Notes: generated from the sequence alone by a model not told the origin. A stretch of DNA of 64,000 nt from Bordetella genomosp. 12 (GCF_002261355.1 NZ_NEVU01000001.1:620001-684000); one strand, 5' to 3'. Shown: positions 16,677 through 25,348, numbered from the stretch's first letter. Made by a program: numbers and translations.

Positions 16677-18230
16677 TTAGCGCGCGCTGTTGAGCAGCTT
16701 GTTGAAGTCCTGATCCAGGCGCGCGAGCGAGCCGTCGATATGCTCGCGCCGGGCTTTGATCCAGGCGGCGTTGTCGGCCAGCTGGGCGCGCGCCTCTTTG
16801 ATCATGCGGTCCATTTCGGCCGGTTGGGGCCCGCCCGTGGTGGCGCGATGCTTGATGATGGCCACCGGGTCGAGCGTGGCGCGAAACTCGGCTTCGCTCA
16901 TCGGCAGTTGCTGGGGATATTTACTGCCCTGCACGGCCTCATGATAGATGCGCTGCGCTTCGGCATAGGGGAAGTCCAGCGGTTTGATGTTCTTGTCGCG
17001 CGCCAGGGTGACGATCTCGGAGGCAAAGTGATGCCCCACGCGGAAGGGCACCTGGTATTTGCGCATCAGCACATCGGCCAGCTCCTGAGACGCCGTCCAG
17101 TCGCTGTTGAGTTCTTCCAGGGCGCGGTCGCGATGGATGACCAGCGCCTTCATGACGCGGTCCCATTTCTTGAGCACTTTGGTGGCGCTGTCGACCATGG
17201 CGCTGTTCTGATCGACCTCTTTGGGGTCGGGCATGCCCGGGGTGATGTTGTGCATCTGGATGACCGGGCCCATGGCCAGCGTGACGGCGGTCGAGGCGTC
17301 GCTGCGCAAGGAGTTCAGCAGGCCGGGGTTACGCTTTTGCGGCATGGCGCTGGACACATAGGTGTTGCCGCCCCCTTCTTCGAGCAGAATCCAGGGCCGC
17401 GTCTGCGAGTATTGCGGCATGATGTCCTGCACGAAATTGCCCGCATGCAGGGCAATCGCCGTGACGATGGAGGCCACCTCCACCGGTTCGTCCATGGAGG
17501 AGATCTGCGCGGCGTCGTAGGCGTTGTCGACGATGGCGCCAAAGCCGAGATAGTCGGCCATGCGTTTGCGGTCCAGCGGCCAGCTGCTGCCATTGAGCAC
17601 CGTGGTGCCCATGGGTGAGCGGTCGATGCGCGCATAAGCTTCACGGATGCGCTGCGCATCCCGCGCCAGCCCGGCGGCATGGCCCAGCAGATAGTGCCCG
17701 TAGCTATTGGGCTGGGCGGCCACGCCGTTGGTGTAGTTGGGCACGACGGTGTCGGCATGCTTGGCGGCCAGATCCACCAGCGTGGTGGCGCTGCGATTGA
17801 GCTGATCGGCCAGGGTCAGCATGTTGTCGCGCAGGATGGCGGCGCGGTAGGTCGCGTGCATGTCCTGGCTGGAGCGTCCCGCATGCAGCAAGGTCACATC
17901 CTGGCCGGCCGCTTTGATCATCAGGGGCTCGAAGGTAATGACGCTGGAGGGGCGCTTGCCGCCGGGCTGGTTGCCCGCCTCGATCACCTGGGCCACGCCT
18001 GCGGCCACCTTGGGCGCGAGGGCCTTGTCCAGCAGGCCCTGTTCCGTATTGATGACGGCGGTGGCCTTGTTGATTTCCCCCAGCCAGAAGAACTCGTCGT
18101 GCGGCGGTTTGGGCGCCGGCGCCGCTTTGGCCGCGGGCGCGGCATCGGTCTTGGCGGCGGGGGCCGGAGCCTGGGCGCCAGCGGTGGCGCTGCCTAGGGC
18201 CAGGGCGAGCAGGCAAAGCGTGTGTTTCAT
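16677..18230 (-). CDS. Exported argininosuccinate lyase/fumarase superfamily protein
   Basis: A 517-aa protein with a signal peptide (MKHTLCLLALALGSATAGAQ) and an Ala/Pro/Lys linker to about residue 42. The body is a class II lyase of the argininosuccinate/fumarase superfamily: HAGRSSQDMH (residues 116-125), AQPNSYGHYLLGH (172-184) and the signature SSAMPQKRNP (293-302), which holds the catalytic Ser. The usual TH before AQP is TN (167-168), so a key His is Asn. Cytosolic ArgH proteins lack a signal peptide and are about 460-470 aa. The reaction is not known. It is divergent from uspA and convergent with the LysR gene. Confidence 0.85.
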   Translation of the reverse strand: MKHTLCLLALALGSATAGAQAPAPAAKTDAAPAAKAAPAPKPPHDEFFWLGEINKATAVINTEQGLLDKALAPKVAAGVAQVIEAGNQPGGKRPSSVITFEPLMIKAAGQDVTLLHAGRSSQDMHATYRAAILRDNMLTLADQLNRSATTLVDLAAKHADTVVPNYTNGVAAQPNSYGHYLLGHAAGLARDAQRIREAYARIDRSPMGTTVLNGSSWPLDRKRMADYLGFGAIVDNAYDAAQISSMDEPVEVASIVTAIALHAGNFVQDIMPQYSQTRPWILLEEGGGNTYVSSAMPQKRNPGLLNSLRSDASTAVTLAMGPVIQMHNITPGMPDPKEVDQNSAMVDSATKVLKKWDRVMKALVIHRDRALEELNSDWTASQELADVLMRKYQVPFRVGHHFASEIVTLARDKNIKPLDFPYAEAQRIYHEAVQGSKYPQQLPMSEAEFRATLDPVAIIKHRATTGGPQPAEMDRMIKEARAQLADNAAWIKARREHIDGSLARLDQDFNKLLNSAR

Positions 18231-18453
18231 CAGGGAGAGTCTCCGCAGGGCGGCTGGCGCCGCGAGTTCTTGGACGTCAAGCCTTCGAGCATACCGCCTG
18301 CCCGCGGGCGCAGGAATGGCGGCTTTCCTGGAGGCGGCGCGGCGCGGTGTTTGCGCGCCGGCCTGATACGGCGCAATATGGACTCGGCAAGGCGGCGTTA
18401 CTGTGTTTCTCCCCAGGCCATCGATGGCCTGTCACCCAGAAAGAGGAGGCTCC

Positions 18454-18891
18454 ATGTATAAGCACATCCTGATCCCCACTGACGGCTCCGAACTGGCCGA
18501 GCGCGCGGTCGCGCAGGGCCTGGCCCTGGCGCGCAAACTGGAGGCGCGCGTCACGCTCATTCAGGTCATCCAGCCCGTGCGGGCCTCGGCCGGTGAGTCG
18601 GTGCAATTGCGCGGCACGCTGGAAGAGTACGAGCGCGAGGAGCGCGGCCAGGTCGACCAATGGCTGGCGCAGGCGGCCACGCGCGCGGCCGATGCCGGCG
18701 TGCCGTGCGAAGCGGTGACCGCCGTCAACGTCCAGCCTTATGAGGCCATCGTGGCCGCTGCAAACGAGCGGGGCTGCGATCTGATCGCCATCGCCTCACA
18801 TGGCCGCAGCGGCCTGTCTGCCATGCTGCTGGGCAGCGTGACGCAGAAAGTCCTGGCCCACTCGGATCTGCCGGTACTGGTGTATCGCTGA
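18454..18891 (+). CDS. Universal stress protein UspA family
   Basis: A 145-aa single-domain Usp starting MYKHILIPTDGSELAERAV. The ATP-binding motif G-2x-G-9x-G(S/T) appears as SHGRSGLSAMLLGSVTQKVL (about residues 111-130). AGAGGAGG lies 4 bases before the ATG at 18454. The 222 bp upstream has no other gene. A second Usp gene is at 56344. Confidence 0.94.
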   Translation: MYKHILIPTDGSELAERAVAQGLALARKLEARVTLIQVIQPVRASAGESVQLRGTLEEYEREERGQVDQWLAQAATRAADAGVPCEAVTAVNVQPYEAIVAAANERGCDLIAIASHGRSGLSAMLLGSVTQKVLAHSDLPVLVYR

Positions 18892-18904
18892 TCCTGCGCA
18901 GGGC

Positions 18905-19270
18905 TCAGGCGATGTGGGTGATGAAGTAGACCTTCTTGACGAAGTGGTCGACTTCCCAGTGCCCTTTGTAGCCCTGCGGCATGATGAAGGGATCGCCGGG
19001 CTTGAGGTCATGGACCGTGCCGTCGGGGTCGACGATGCGGGCCTGGCCTTCGAGGATATAGCCAAACTCGATGTAGCCCGTGGTGTCGGAGCGGAATTTG
19101 CCCGCCGTGCTTTCCCAGACGCCGGACAGCACGCGCCCGTCGTTGCCCTCGAAGGCGTTGGCGGTGCGGAACACGGTCTCGCCTTCGATGGGACGGCGCG
19201 GTTTACCGATCTCGGCTGCGGTCAGGGGGCCGGTGTCAAAACGCACCAGGCGGCTAGAGTTCTCGGACAC
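18905..19270 (-). CDS. Cupin-domain protein (DUF861/EutQ-like)
   Basis: A 121-aa single cupin, starting at a GTG (complement 19268-19270) with GGAAA 8 bases upstream. The core includes EFGYILEGQARIVDPDG and LKPGDPFIMPQGYKGHWEV, the two cupin motifs, with Glu and His as possible metal ligands, though the first motif lacks the usual HxH. DUF861 proteins include ureidoglycine aminohydrolase and sugar-binding cupins; no role is evident here. It sits next to nudC on the same strand. Confidence 0.8.
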   Translation of the reverse strand: MSENSSRLVRFDTGPLTAAEIGKPRRPIEGETVFRTANAFEGNDGRVLSGVWESTAGKFRSDTTGYIEFGYILEGQARIVDPDGTVHDLKPGDPFIMPQGYKGHWEVDHFVKKVYFITHIA

Positions 19271-19346
19271 GATGGGATTTCCGGTGGATGGCCGCGCGGC
19301 GCGCGGCTGGCGGCATGATACCGCCGGCGCGCGGGCGGGCGCGGGT

Positions 19347-20120
19347 TCAGGTTTCCACCAGCTGCACGCCAGGCGGCAGATGGGCGCGCACCAGGCGCCC
19401 GGCAATGGATTGCGTCATCGGGATGTTGGGAATGGTGTCGCCCGGCCCGAACCACTGCGCATCCGAGATTTCATCTTCCTGCACCTGGATGTCGCCGCCG
19501 TCGTATTCGGCCGTGAACGCGATCATGAGCGAGTGCGGAAAGGGCCACGACTGGCTGCCGAAGTAGCGCAGATCCCGCAGCTTGAGGCCGACTTCCTCGG
19601 CGACTTCGCGATGCACGGCGTCTTCGATGCTTTCGCCCGCTTCGACGAAACCGGCCAGCGCGGTATAGCGCGCCGTGGCGTAGCGTGCGTGACGCGCCAG
19701 CAGGATGTGCTCGCCGCGCTTGATGAGCACCATCATGGCCGGCGAAATGCGCGGGTAGGCATGCAGGCCGCACTGCGGGCATTGCAGGCAGAGCTCATGC
19801 GTGGCGTGTTGCATGGGCGTGGCACAGACACCGCAGAAGCGATGGGTGCGCACCCACTCGGCGATCTGGAAGGCCCGGCCGGCCAGCGCGGCTTGCTCGC
19901 CCAACTCGGGCAGCAGGGCGCGCAGTTTGCGAAAGGCATAGCCCGCGGGCGCGTCGAGGTCACGCGCGACGTGAATGCTGCGGTAGTGCGTCTGCTGCAG
20001 ATGCCACAGCGGCTGCATGGATTCAGGGGCGATGCCCAGCGTGGCGCACACGCCGGCATCAGGCAGGTCGATGCCGGTTTCGCGCACCAGCAGCTCATCG
20101 CCGCGAAAAATGAAGTTCAC
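19347..20120 (-). CDS. nudC: NADH pyrophosphatase / RNA-NAD decapping hydrolase
   Basis: A 257-aa Nudix hydrolase that cleaves NADH to NMNH and AMP and removes NAD caps from RNA. It has the zinc ribbon FCGVC and CPQCG (residues 95-115 or so), the Nudix box GFVEAGESIEDAVHREVAEE plus VGL (about 156-178) and the NudC-specific SQSWPFPHS (about 187-195). The start is GTG at 20120 with AAGGAA 8 bases upstream. It is 76 bp upstream of the cupin gene and on the same strand. Confidence 0.95.
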   Translation of the reverse strand: MNFIFRGDELLVRETGIDLPDAGVCATLGIAPESMQPLWHLQQTHYRSIHVARDLDAPAGYAFRKLRALLPELGEQAALAGRAFQIAEWVRTHRFCGVCATPMQHATHELCLQCPQCGLHAYPRISPAMMVLIKRGEHILLARHARYATARYTALAGFVEAGESIEDAVHREVAEEVGLKLRDLRYFGSQSWPFPHSLMIAFTAEYDGGDIQVQEDEISDAQWFGPGDTIPNIPMTQSIAGRLVRAHLPPGVQLVET

Positions 20121-20356
20121 GAGAGTTTTCCTTGCAGGTTCGAGGGCGGGGCCGTCACGCCGGTGATGCGCGGGCGCGGCATCCCATTCGGCCGCACAAG
20201 CATATACCAGTGCCGCCCTCTGATAGCATAGGGATCAACCGGAGCGGGATGAGCAGCAGCGTTTCGGGCATCCAGAGGTAAGGGGGACCTGCCGCGCGCG
20301 CTGCGCGGCGGGCGCTATAGCGCAACGCCGGCCACGGCGGACCTGGGGGTGTTTCT

Positions 20357-22459
20357 ATGACTGCGGTCGCCGGCAAATCGCATGTGGCGGCGTATGGTCT
20401 GGCCATCGTGCTCGCCGTCTCGGGCGTCGTGCTCGGGATAGGCGGCGTCAGGCTGGCCTTGCTGGGCGGCTCCTGGTATTACGTCGTCACGGGTGTCGCG
20501 CTGGTGGCCAGCGGCGTGCTGCTCTGGCATCGCAATGCCTGGAGCGCCTGGCTGTATGCGGCCACCCTGGCCGCGACCATGTTGTGGTCTTTGCTGCAGG
20601 TGGGGCTGGATTTCTGGGGCCTGTTGGCGCGGCTGGCGTTTCTCTGCCTGCTGGGGCTGGGCTTCTGGCTGCCGCCCGTGGTGCGCTCGCTGGCGCGCGG
20701 GCCCCGCTCCAATCGCGCCGCCCGCCTCATTACCGCGATTTTTCTTCTGCTGTTCGGCATTCTGGTCATGGCCAGTCTGCTGCAGGGTGACCCGGTCAGC
20801 CCGCGCGAAATCCTGCCGGCCGTGGTCGCGCATGCGCAGCCGATGCAAAGCGATGGCGAGTGGCCGGGCGACCCGCAAGGCACTCGGTTTTCGCCGCTGA
20901 CCCCGATCGGCCCGGGCAACGTGGCCGCCTTGCAGGTAGCCTGGACCTACCAGGGTGAGGATGGCGAGGACGCGCGGTCCTTCGAGATCGCTCCGCTGAA
21001 GGTGGGCGACAGCCTCTATCTGTGCGCCAGCGGCCTGGTGGCGCTGGATGCCGACACCGGCCAGCTGCGCTGGCGGCACCGTGACGAGCAGCGTGGCGCC
21101 ACCCCGGCCTGCCGTGGCCTGGCCTATTACCGCGTACCCGGCATGGCCGCTGGCGCCGTGTGCGCGGCCCGGTTGTACGCCACCACCGACGACGCTCGTC
21201 TCATCGCCGTGGATGCCAGAAGCGGTCGGCCCTGCCGCAGCTTCGGCGGGCAGGGGCAGATCGACCTCAATCCGGCCGTGCCCCTGCCCGGGCAGCGCTA
21301 TATGGGATCGGCGCCGCGCGTGGTGCAGGGTAAGGTGGTGGTGGCGGGCTGGCAACGGGATGCGCGCTCGGCGGGGGAGTCGGCGGGCGCCTTGCGCGCC
21401 TTCGATGCCGCCACCGGGCAGCCGGCGTGGAGTTTCAGCCCGGTCACGCCCGATGGCCAGCCTGCCTTGCTCGGTCTGGCGCACGCCGGCGCGCCGCTGT
21501 CGGTCGACGAAGCGCTGGGCGTCATCTACCTGCCCACCGCCAATGCCATGCCCGACTACTATGGCCGTGATGCCACCCGCGCCGGCAGCGCGCTGCGCTA
21601 TTCCAGCGCGGTCATCGCGCTGGACGCCCGCAATGGCCAGGAACGCTGGGTGTTCCAGACGACCCCGCATGATGTCTGGAGCGGCGATCAGGCCGCGCAA
21701 CCAACCTTGCTCGATGTGCGTTATGAAGGCCGGCGCCTGCCCGTCTTGATCCAGGCCACGCGGCGCGGCCAGCTCTTTTTGCTGGACCGCCGGGATGGCC
21801 GGCCCTTGCGGCTGAGCATCCCGCTCGAGCCCATGGGGCCGGAGGGTGAAGAGGCGATGTGGGGCCTGACGCCGTTTGACCAGCTGTGGTGCCGGGTGCG
21901 GCAGCGCGCTGCCGGCAAGGACGTCAGCAGCGCGACGTTCCTCAAGTTGCCGGGTACGTTGGCGCCTTCGAGCTGGGGGGGCGTGGCTGCGGATCCCGAG
22001 CGCGGTTTGATGGTGCTCAGTTGGGCGCCGGGGACGGCCGTGCGCGGCCAGGATCCGCTGGTCTCGCCGCTGGGCATGTCCTGCACCGCGCCGCCGCACA
22101 ACTATCTGACCGGCGTGGATCTGAACGACGGGCAGGTGCTGTGGAATACCCGTCTGGGCTCGGCGTTCGAGGCGGCCTGGCCGCTGGCCGGCATGCGCAC
22201 GCTGCCGCCCGCCGGTGCGCTCATTACGCGGGCCGGCCTGGTCTTTCTGGCCACCGGACAGGAGCAGGCCTTGCGTGCCGTGGATCTGCGGTCGGGCGAC
22301 GTGCTGTGGAAAAGCCGCCTGCCCGGCGGCTCGCAGGCCACGCCGCTGACCTACCAGACCGCAGCGGGCCGCCAGTTCGTGCTGGTGGCCACCGCCCGCG
22401 CGCTGCCGCGCGGCGGTGTGCAGGGCGCGCGGCTCACCGCTTTCGCGCTGCCGCGCTGA
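20357..22459 (+). CDS. Membrane-bound PQQ-dependent dehydrogenase, glucose/quinate/shikimate family
   Basis: A 700-aa protein, shorter than E. coli Gcd (about 796 aa). Five hydrophobic segments occupy residues 10-143, then a periplasmic beta-propeller begins at DGEWPGDPQGTRFSPL. Family motifs include ACRGLAYYRVPG, DARLIAVDARSG, HDVWSGDQAAQP (catalytic Asp at 444, like E. coli Asp466) and APPHNYLTG near the C terminus. At the position of E. coli Lys493 this protein has Arg469 (QATRRGQLFLLDRR). It would reduce ubiquinone while oxidising a polyol or sugar in the periplasm. Substrate, and activity with the altered Lys, are open. PQQ synthesis genes are not in the window. Confidence 0.82.
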   Translation: MTAVAGKSHVAAYGLAIVLAVSGVVLGIGGVRLALLGGSWYYVVTGVALVASGVLLWHRNAWSAWLYAATLAATMLWSLLQVGLDFWGLLARLAFLCLLGLGFWLPPVVRSLARGPRSNRAARLITAIFLLLFGILVMASLLQGDPVSPREILPAVVAHAQPMQSDGEWPGDPQGTRFSPLTPIGPGNVAALQVAWTYQGEDGEDARSFEIAPLKVGDSLYLCASGLVALDADTGQLRWRHRDEQRGATPACRGLAYYRVPGMAAGAVCAARLYATTDDARLIAVDARSGRPCRSFGGQGQIDLNPAVPLPGQRYMGSAPRVVQGKVVVAGWQRDARSAGESAGALRAFDAATGQPAWSFSPVTPDGQPALLGLAHAGAPLSVDEALGVIYLPTANAMPDYYGRDATRAGSALRYSSAVIALDARNGQERWVFQTTPHDVWSGDQAAQPTLLDVRYEGRRLPVLIQATRRGQLFLLDRRDGRPLRLSIPLEPMGPEGEEAMWGLTPFDQLWCRVRQRAAGKDVSSATFLKLPGTLAPSSWGGVAADPERGLMVLSWAPGTAVRGQDPLVSPLGMSCTAPPHNYLTGVDLNDGQVLWNTRLGSAFEAAWPLAGMRTLPPAGALITRAGLVFLATGQEQALRAVDLRSGDVLWKSRLPGGSQATPLTYQTAAGRQFVLVATARALPRGGVQGARLTAFALPR

Positions 22460-23079
22460 GTGATCCGTCCCCGTGGAATTGTCAATTTCTTAAAAGAGTT
22501 ACCCACAGGAGCGCAAAGTGCAATACACTCCGGCGCGTTACCTCATGGCTTGACGATGCAAGCCCATGGGCCGGATGTACCCGACCGCCTTGCGCGAACC
22601 GGAGCCGAAAGTGGCTTCTGAGGGGGTACCCGGACGATTGCCGGAACGGAAGTGGTTGCGAGTGAGAGGCAGAAAGCGCGGTCAGGGCAGTAGATACCTG
22701 GTTGCAGGTTTGGCGCCTCAACAATGCGCAGCAGCGTCGGGCAAGCGGGATCCGCGGCGGCAATCGCCGCGCTCTGTGTGTATGCCTGCGGCAATGGCCT
22801 CAGGCCCCTCCCTAAGGCAGCGCCATGTCCCTGTGGCGCAGGTGTGCGTTCAAGCCGCCACACTCGCATGCGCCGCGCGTATGCGCGGTGTTCTCCGGAC
22901 GCCCGCCAGGGCAAGCGCACGTCAACATGCTAGCGAAGCGGTGGCACGGCCAGGTAGTACTCGTTTGTTGTCTGTAAAGCCCTGCGGTTGTCCAGAACGG
23001 GTACGCCCGTATGCAACCCGGCACGGCTAAGGTCTATTTTCTTACACGCAGGTGTATTTATAAGGCTGAGCAGGACGGT
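22460..23079. other. 620-bp gap between PQQ dehydrogenase and pseudo-receiver regulator
   Basis: No convincing coding frame on either strand. It contains a perfect 7-bp hairpin CGCGGCG-gcaat-CGCCGCG at 22753-22771 and several GC-rich shorter stems. A small RNA or long leader is possible but no known RNA family is recognised; rnpB, tmRNA, SRP RNA and 6S RNA cores were looked for and not found. Confidence 0.4.
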
Positions 23080-23943
23080 ATGAGATCCGCGTTTTCCACC
23101 TCCGCGTTTGGTGTAGCTGAGCGTGCCGTGCGACTTCCGGCAGACGCTTCTCCAGACCCCTTCACGGCTGGCCAGCCGGCCACCGCGCTCAATGCCAGCG
23201 TCCTGTTGTTGTGCGGCGATCCGGCGCAGGGCCAGGCCTTGTCGCAGTCGCTGATCGACTCCGGATTTCCCATGGCCATCTGCAATGAGCTGGCGGCCAT
23301 GTACGAGTTGCATGCCCAGCATCGGCACAGTTTCGTGATTCTCATGGCCAGCCAGGGCGAGGCGCTGGTGGCCGCGGCCAGGTTGCGTACGCTGGCGCCC
23401 AGCGTGGGCATTGTGGCGCTGACGCCGCCGCTGAGCACCGATGCACGGGTGCAGTTGCTGCTGTGCGGTGTCGACACCTGTCTCGAACAGGCGAGCAGCC
23501 ACCAGGAAATCGCGGCGGTCTTGCAGGCCCTGGCCCGGCGCGGCGCGGCGCAGACGCTGGCGAGCCCGTCTGCGGCGGCCCCGCGCGCTTTGCCGGCGTC
23601 CACGCCGGCGCCGGAAGCCGGCACCGAGGACGCGCCCGCGGAGCGGCATTGGCGTTTGCTGGAGGATGGCTGGATACTGGCTAGCCCCGACAACGTGCAA
23701 CTGCCGCTCACCGGGACGGAACGCGCGCTGCTGCAGGCGCTGGTGCAAGCGCCCACGCAACGCCTGAGCCGTGACGATCTGCTCGAAGTGGTCGACGTCA
23801 GGCCGGAGCGGGGCGAGCGCGCCCGGCTCCGGTATGTGGACGTGCTGATATGCCGGTTGCGCCGCAAGGCCACGGACAGGCAATTGCGCCTGCCCATCCG
23901 CGCCGTGCATGGCTGGGGCTATATGTTCAGCGGTAGCGAATAG
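23080..23943 (+). CDS. Response regulator-like protein with degenerate receiver and OmpR-type winged helix
   Basis: A 287-aa protein. After a ~40-residue N-terminal tail comes a receiver-like domain (NASVLLLCGDPAQGQALSQ). At the phospho-acceptor strand it reads HSFVILMASQGEA with no Asp, so normal phosphorylation is unlikely. After an Ala/Pro linker the C-terminal half (about 190-287) is an OmpR/PhoB winged helix: PLTGTERALLQALVQAP, LSRDDLLEVVD, VLICRLRRKATD and RAVHGWGYMF. ATG at 23080 follows an AGGA ribosome binding site; an upstream ATG is less likely. No histidine kinase gene is next to it. The target is unknown. Confidence 0.75.
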   Translation: MRSAFSTSAFGVAERAVRLPADASPDPFTAGQPATALNASVLLLCGDPAQGQALSQSLIDSGFPMAICNELAAMYELHAQHRHSFVILMASQGEALVAAARLRTLAPSVGIVALTPPLSTDARVQLLLCGVDTCLEQASSHQEIAAVLQALARRGAAQTLASPSAAAPRALPASTPAPEAGTEDAPAERHWRLLEDGWILASPDNVQLPLTGTERALLQALVQAPTQRLSRDDLLEVVDVRPERGERARLRYVDVLICRLRRKATDRQLRLPIRAVHGWGYMFSGSE

Positions 23944-23963
23944 GCCCCGGCCGGCCCGAGGCT

Positions 23964-24179
23964 TCAGACCGGGTCGTCGGCGCGGTGTGCCGCGCCGGGC
24001 AGGACATCATCCTCGGCCGTGAGCACGCCGGGATCTCCGGGTGCGGTCATCGTGCGCCCATTGCGCGGCATGCCGGCTACCTGCCGGTTGGCGCTGGGCA
24101 TGGGCATTTCGGCCGTGCCGTAGAACTGTCGTTGCCGGGTGATGCTGGAGGGCGGGAGAACTTCACGAGCGATTGCCAT
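23964..24179 (-). CDS. Small hypothetical protein (71 aa), well-placed ribosome binding site
   Basis: The frame starts at ATG complementary to 24177-24179, preceded by AAGGAG with 7-base spacing, and ends at 23964. The protein is Pro/Met/Arg-rich (MAIAREVLPPSSITRQRQFYG, later GMPRNGRTMTAPGDPGVLTAEDD) with no signal peptide, membrane segment or known motif. It lies convergent to the response regulator and divergent from the NAD regulator. The ribosome binding site is the main evidence that it is real. Confidence 0.5.
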   Translation of the reverse strand: MAIAREVLPPSSITRQRQFYGTAEMPMPSANRQVAGMPRNGRTMTAPGDPGVLTAEDDVLPGAAHRADDPV

Positions 24180-24334
24180 GATCCGACTCCTTGCTGTGCG
24201 TGCCACACGCAGGCCGGAACAGCAGCCTGTCTGCGCATCGTACGCGGGGCGGCCGCGGCCGCGGGTGTCCAGGTGTGACGGCTTGGACCCTTATAATCGG
24301 GGGCGGCCTGGCCGTGTTTTCTCCCGGGATTTCC

Positions 24335-25231
24335 TTGACTGACACCCTAGACCGATCTCTTTCCGCCGAACTGGTGGCTGTGCTCGTCGCCGTGACGGCC
24401 GGGCAGCCCCGCGTGCTGACGACCGATTGCGGCCAATTGCTGCCGGCCGGTCCTTTCGAGCTGAGCCACCGATCCCTGCAGGCCGGCCTGCGCGCCTGGG
24501 TGGAAACCCAGACGCACCATCCCTTGGGCTATGTCGAGCAGCTCTATACCTTCGCGGACAGCGACCGCTCCAACGAGGCGGGCGCGCGCGTGATTTCGGT
24601 CAGTTATCTGGCGCTCACGCGCGAGGCTGGCGACACGGGCGTGGCGCAGGTGGGCTGGCAGGATTGGTATCGCTATTTCCCCTGGGAAGACCGGCGCGGC
24701 GGCACGCCGGACATCCTGGCCGATATCGAGCAGCGCATGCGGCGCTGGGCCCGGGGCGATGCGCGGCGCTCCCAACGTCTGGCCTACAGCTTCGGGTTGG
24801 ACGGCGCCACCTGGAACGAAGACATGGTGCTGCAGCGCTATGAGTTGCTCTATGAGGCAGGGCTGGTGCCGGAGGCGGGCGGGACGGGGGCGGTGCCCGG
24901 GCAGGCCATGGCGCACGATCATCGCCGCATTCTGGCCACCGGCATTGCGCGGTTACGCGCCAAGATCAAGTACCGGCCCGTGGTATTTGAGCTGATGCCG
25001 GCAGCCTTCACGCTGTTGCAGTTGCAGAACGCGGTCGAGGCGCTGGCCGGGCGTCAATTGCACAAGCAGAACTTCCGCCGCCTCATGGAGCAGCAGGATC
25101 TGGTCGAAGAGACGGGCGACATGTCCAGCGGCGTGGCGGGACGGCCGGCGAAGCTGTTCCGTTTCCGCCGCGACGTCATGCTGGAGCGGGCCATCTCCGG
25201 CAGCAAGCTGCCCCTGGCGCGCCAGTATTGA
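24335..25231 (+). CDS. nadQ: NAD biosynthesis repressor, Nudix-like domain plus winged helix (NrtR/NadQ type)
   Basis: About 298 aa. The N-terminal ~190 residues are Nudix-like (VAVLVAVTAGQPRVL, HRSLQAGLRAWVETQT, GYVEQLYTFAD, RVISVSYLALTR) without an intact catalytic Nudix box, as in NrtR regulators that sense ADP-ribose or related nucleotides. The C-terminal part (KIKYRPVVFELMPAAFTLLQLQNAVEAL and QNFRRLMEQQDLVEETG) is the NrtR-type winged helix. The start is uncertain: TTG at 24335 with GGGA upstream is preferred, GTG at 24314 is possible. The adjacent nadC carries two matching operators, which supports a role in NAD synthesis control. The symbol is by resemblance to NadQ. Confidence 0.8.
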   Translation: MTDTLDRSLSAELVAVLVAVTAGQPRVLTTDCGQLLPAGPFELSHRSLQAGLRAWVETQTHHPLGYVEQLYTFADSDRSNEAGARVISVSYLALTREAGDTGVAQVGWQDWYRYFPWEDRRGGTPDILADIEQRMRRWARGDARRSQRLAYSFGLDGATWNEDMVLQRYELLYEAGLVPEAGGTGAVPGQAMAHDHRRILATGIARLRAKIKYRPVVFELMPAAFTLLQLQNAVEALAGRQLHKQNFRRLMEQQDLVEETGDMSSGVAGRPAKLFRFRRDVMLERAISGSKLPLARQY

Positions 25232-25261
25232 GGCCGGGCGCGGCAAGCGCCGCGGTCCCTC

Positions 25262-25291
25262 TTGACAGCAATTTATGCTCAGGTTTAGCAT
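25262..25291 (+). promoter_or_regulatory. nadC promoter, -35 TTGACA and -10 TAGCAT
   Basis: A consensus -35 TTGACA (25262-25267) and TAGCAT (25286-25291) are separated by 18 bases. The first NAD-repressor operator lies between and over them, so binding would block RNA polymerase. Confidence 0.6.
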
Positions 25292-25293
25292 AA
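25273..25293. promoter_or_regulatory. NAD repressor operator 1
   Basis: A 21-bp dyad with perfect 7-bp arms TTATGCT and AGCATAA. It overlaps the nadC -10 element. It shares the pattern TATGCTCA-N3-TGAGCATA with operator 2, as expected for one dimeric regulator. Confidence 0.65.
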
Positions 25294-25327
25294 GTCGATG
25301 GGTCACCCGCCATTTTTTTAACACCAT

Positions 25328-25348
25328 ATATACTCAAAATGAGCATAA
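25328..25348. promoter_or_regulatory. NAD repressor operator 2, overlapping the nadC start codon
   Basis: The 21-bp site has the core ACTCAAAATGAGCATAA and is centred on the nadC ATG (25339). It matches operator 1 in 15 of 21 positions. Being downstream of the promoter it could act as a roadblock, or the true nadC start lies further in. Confidence 0.55.
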
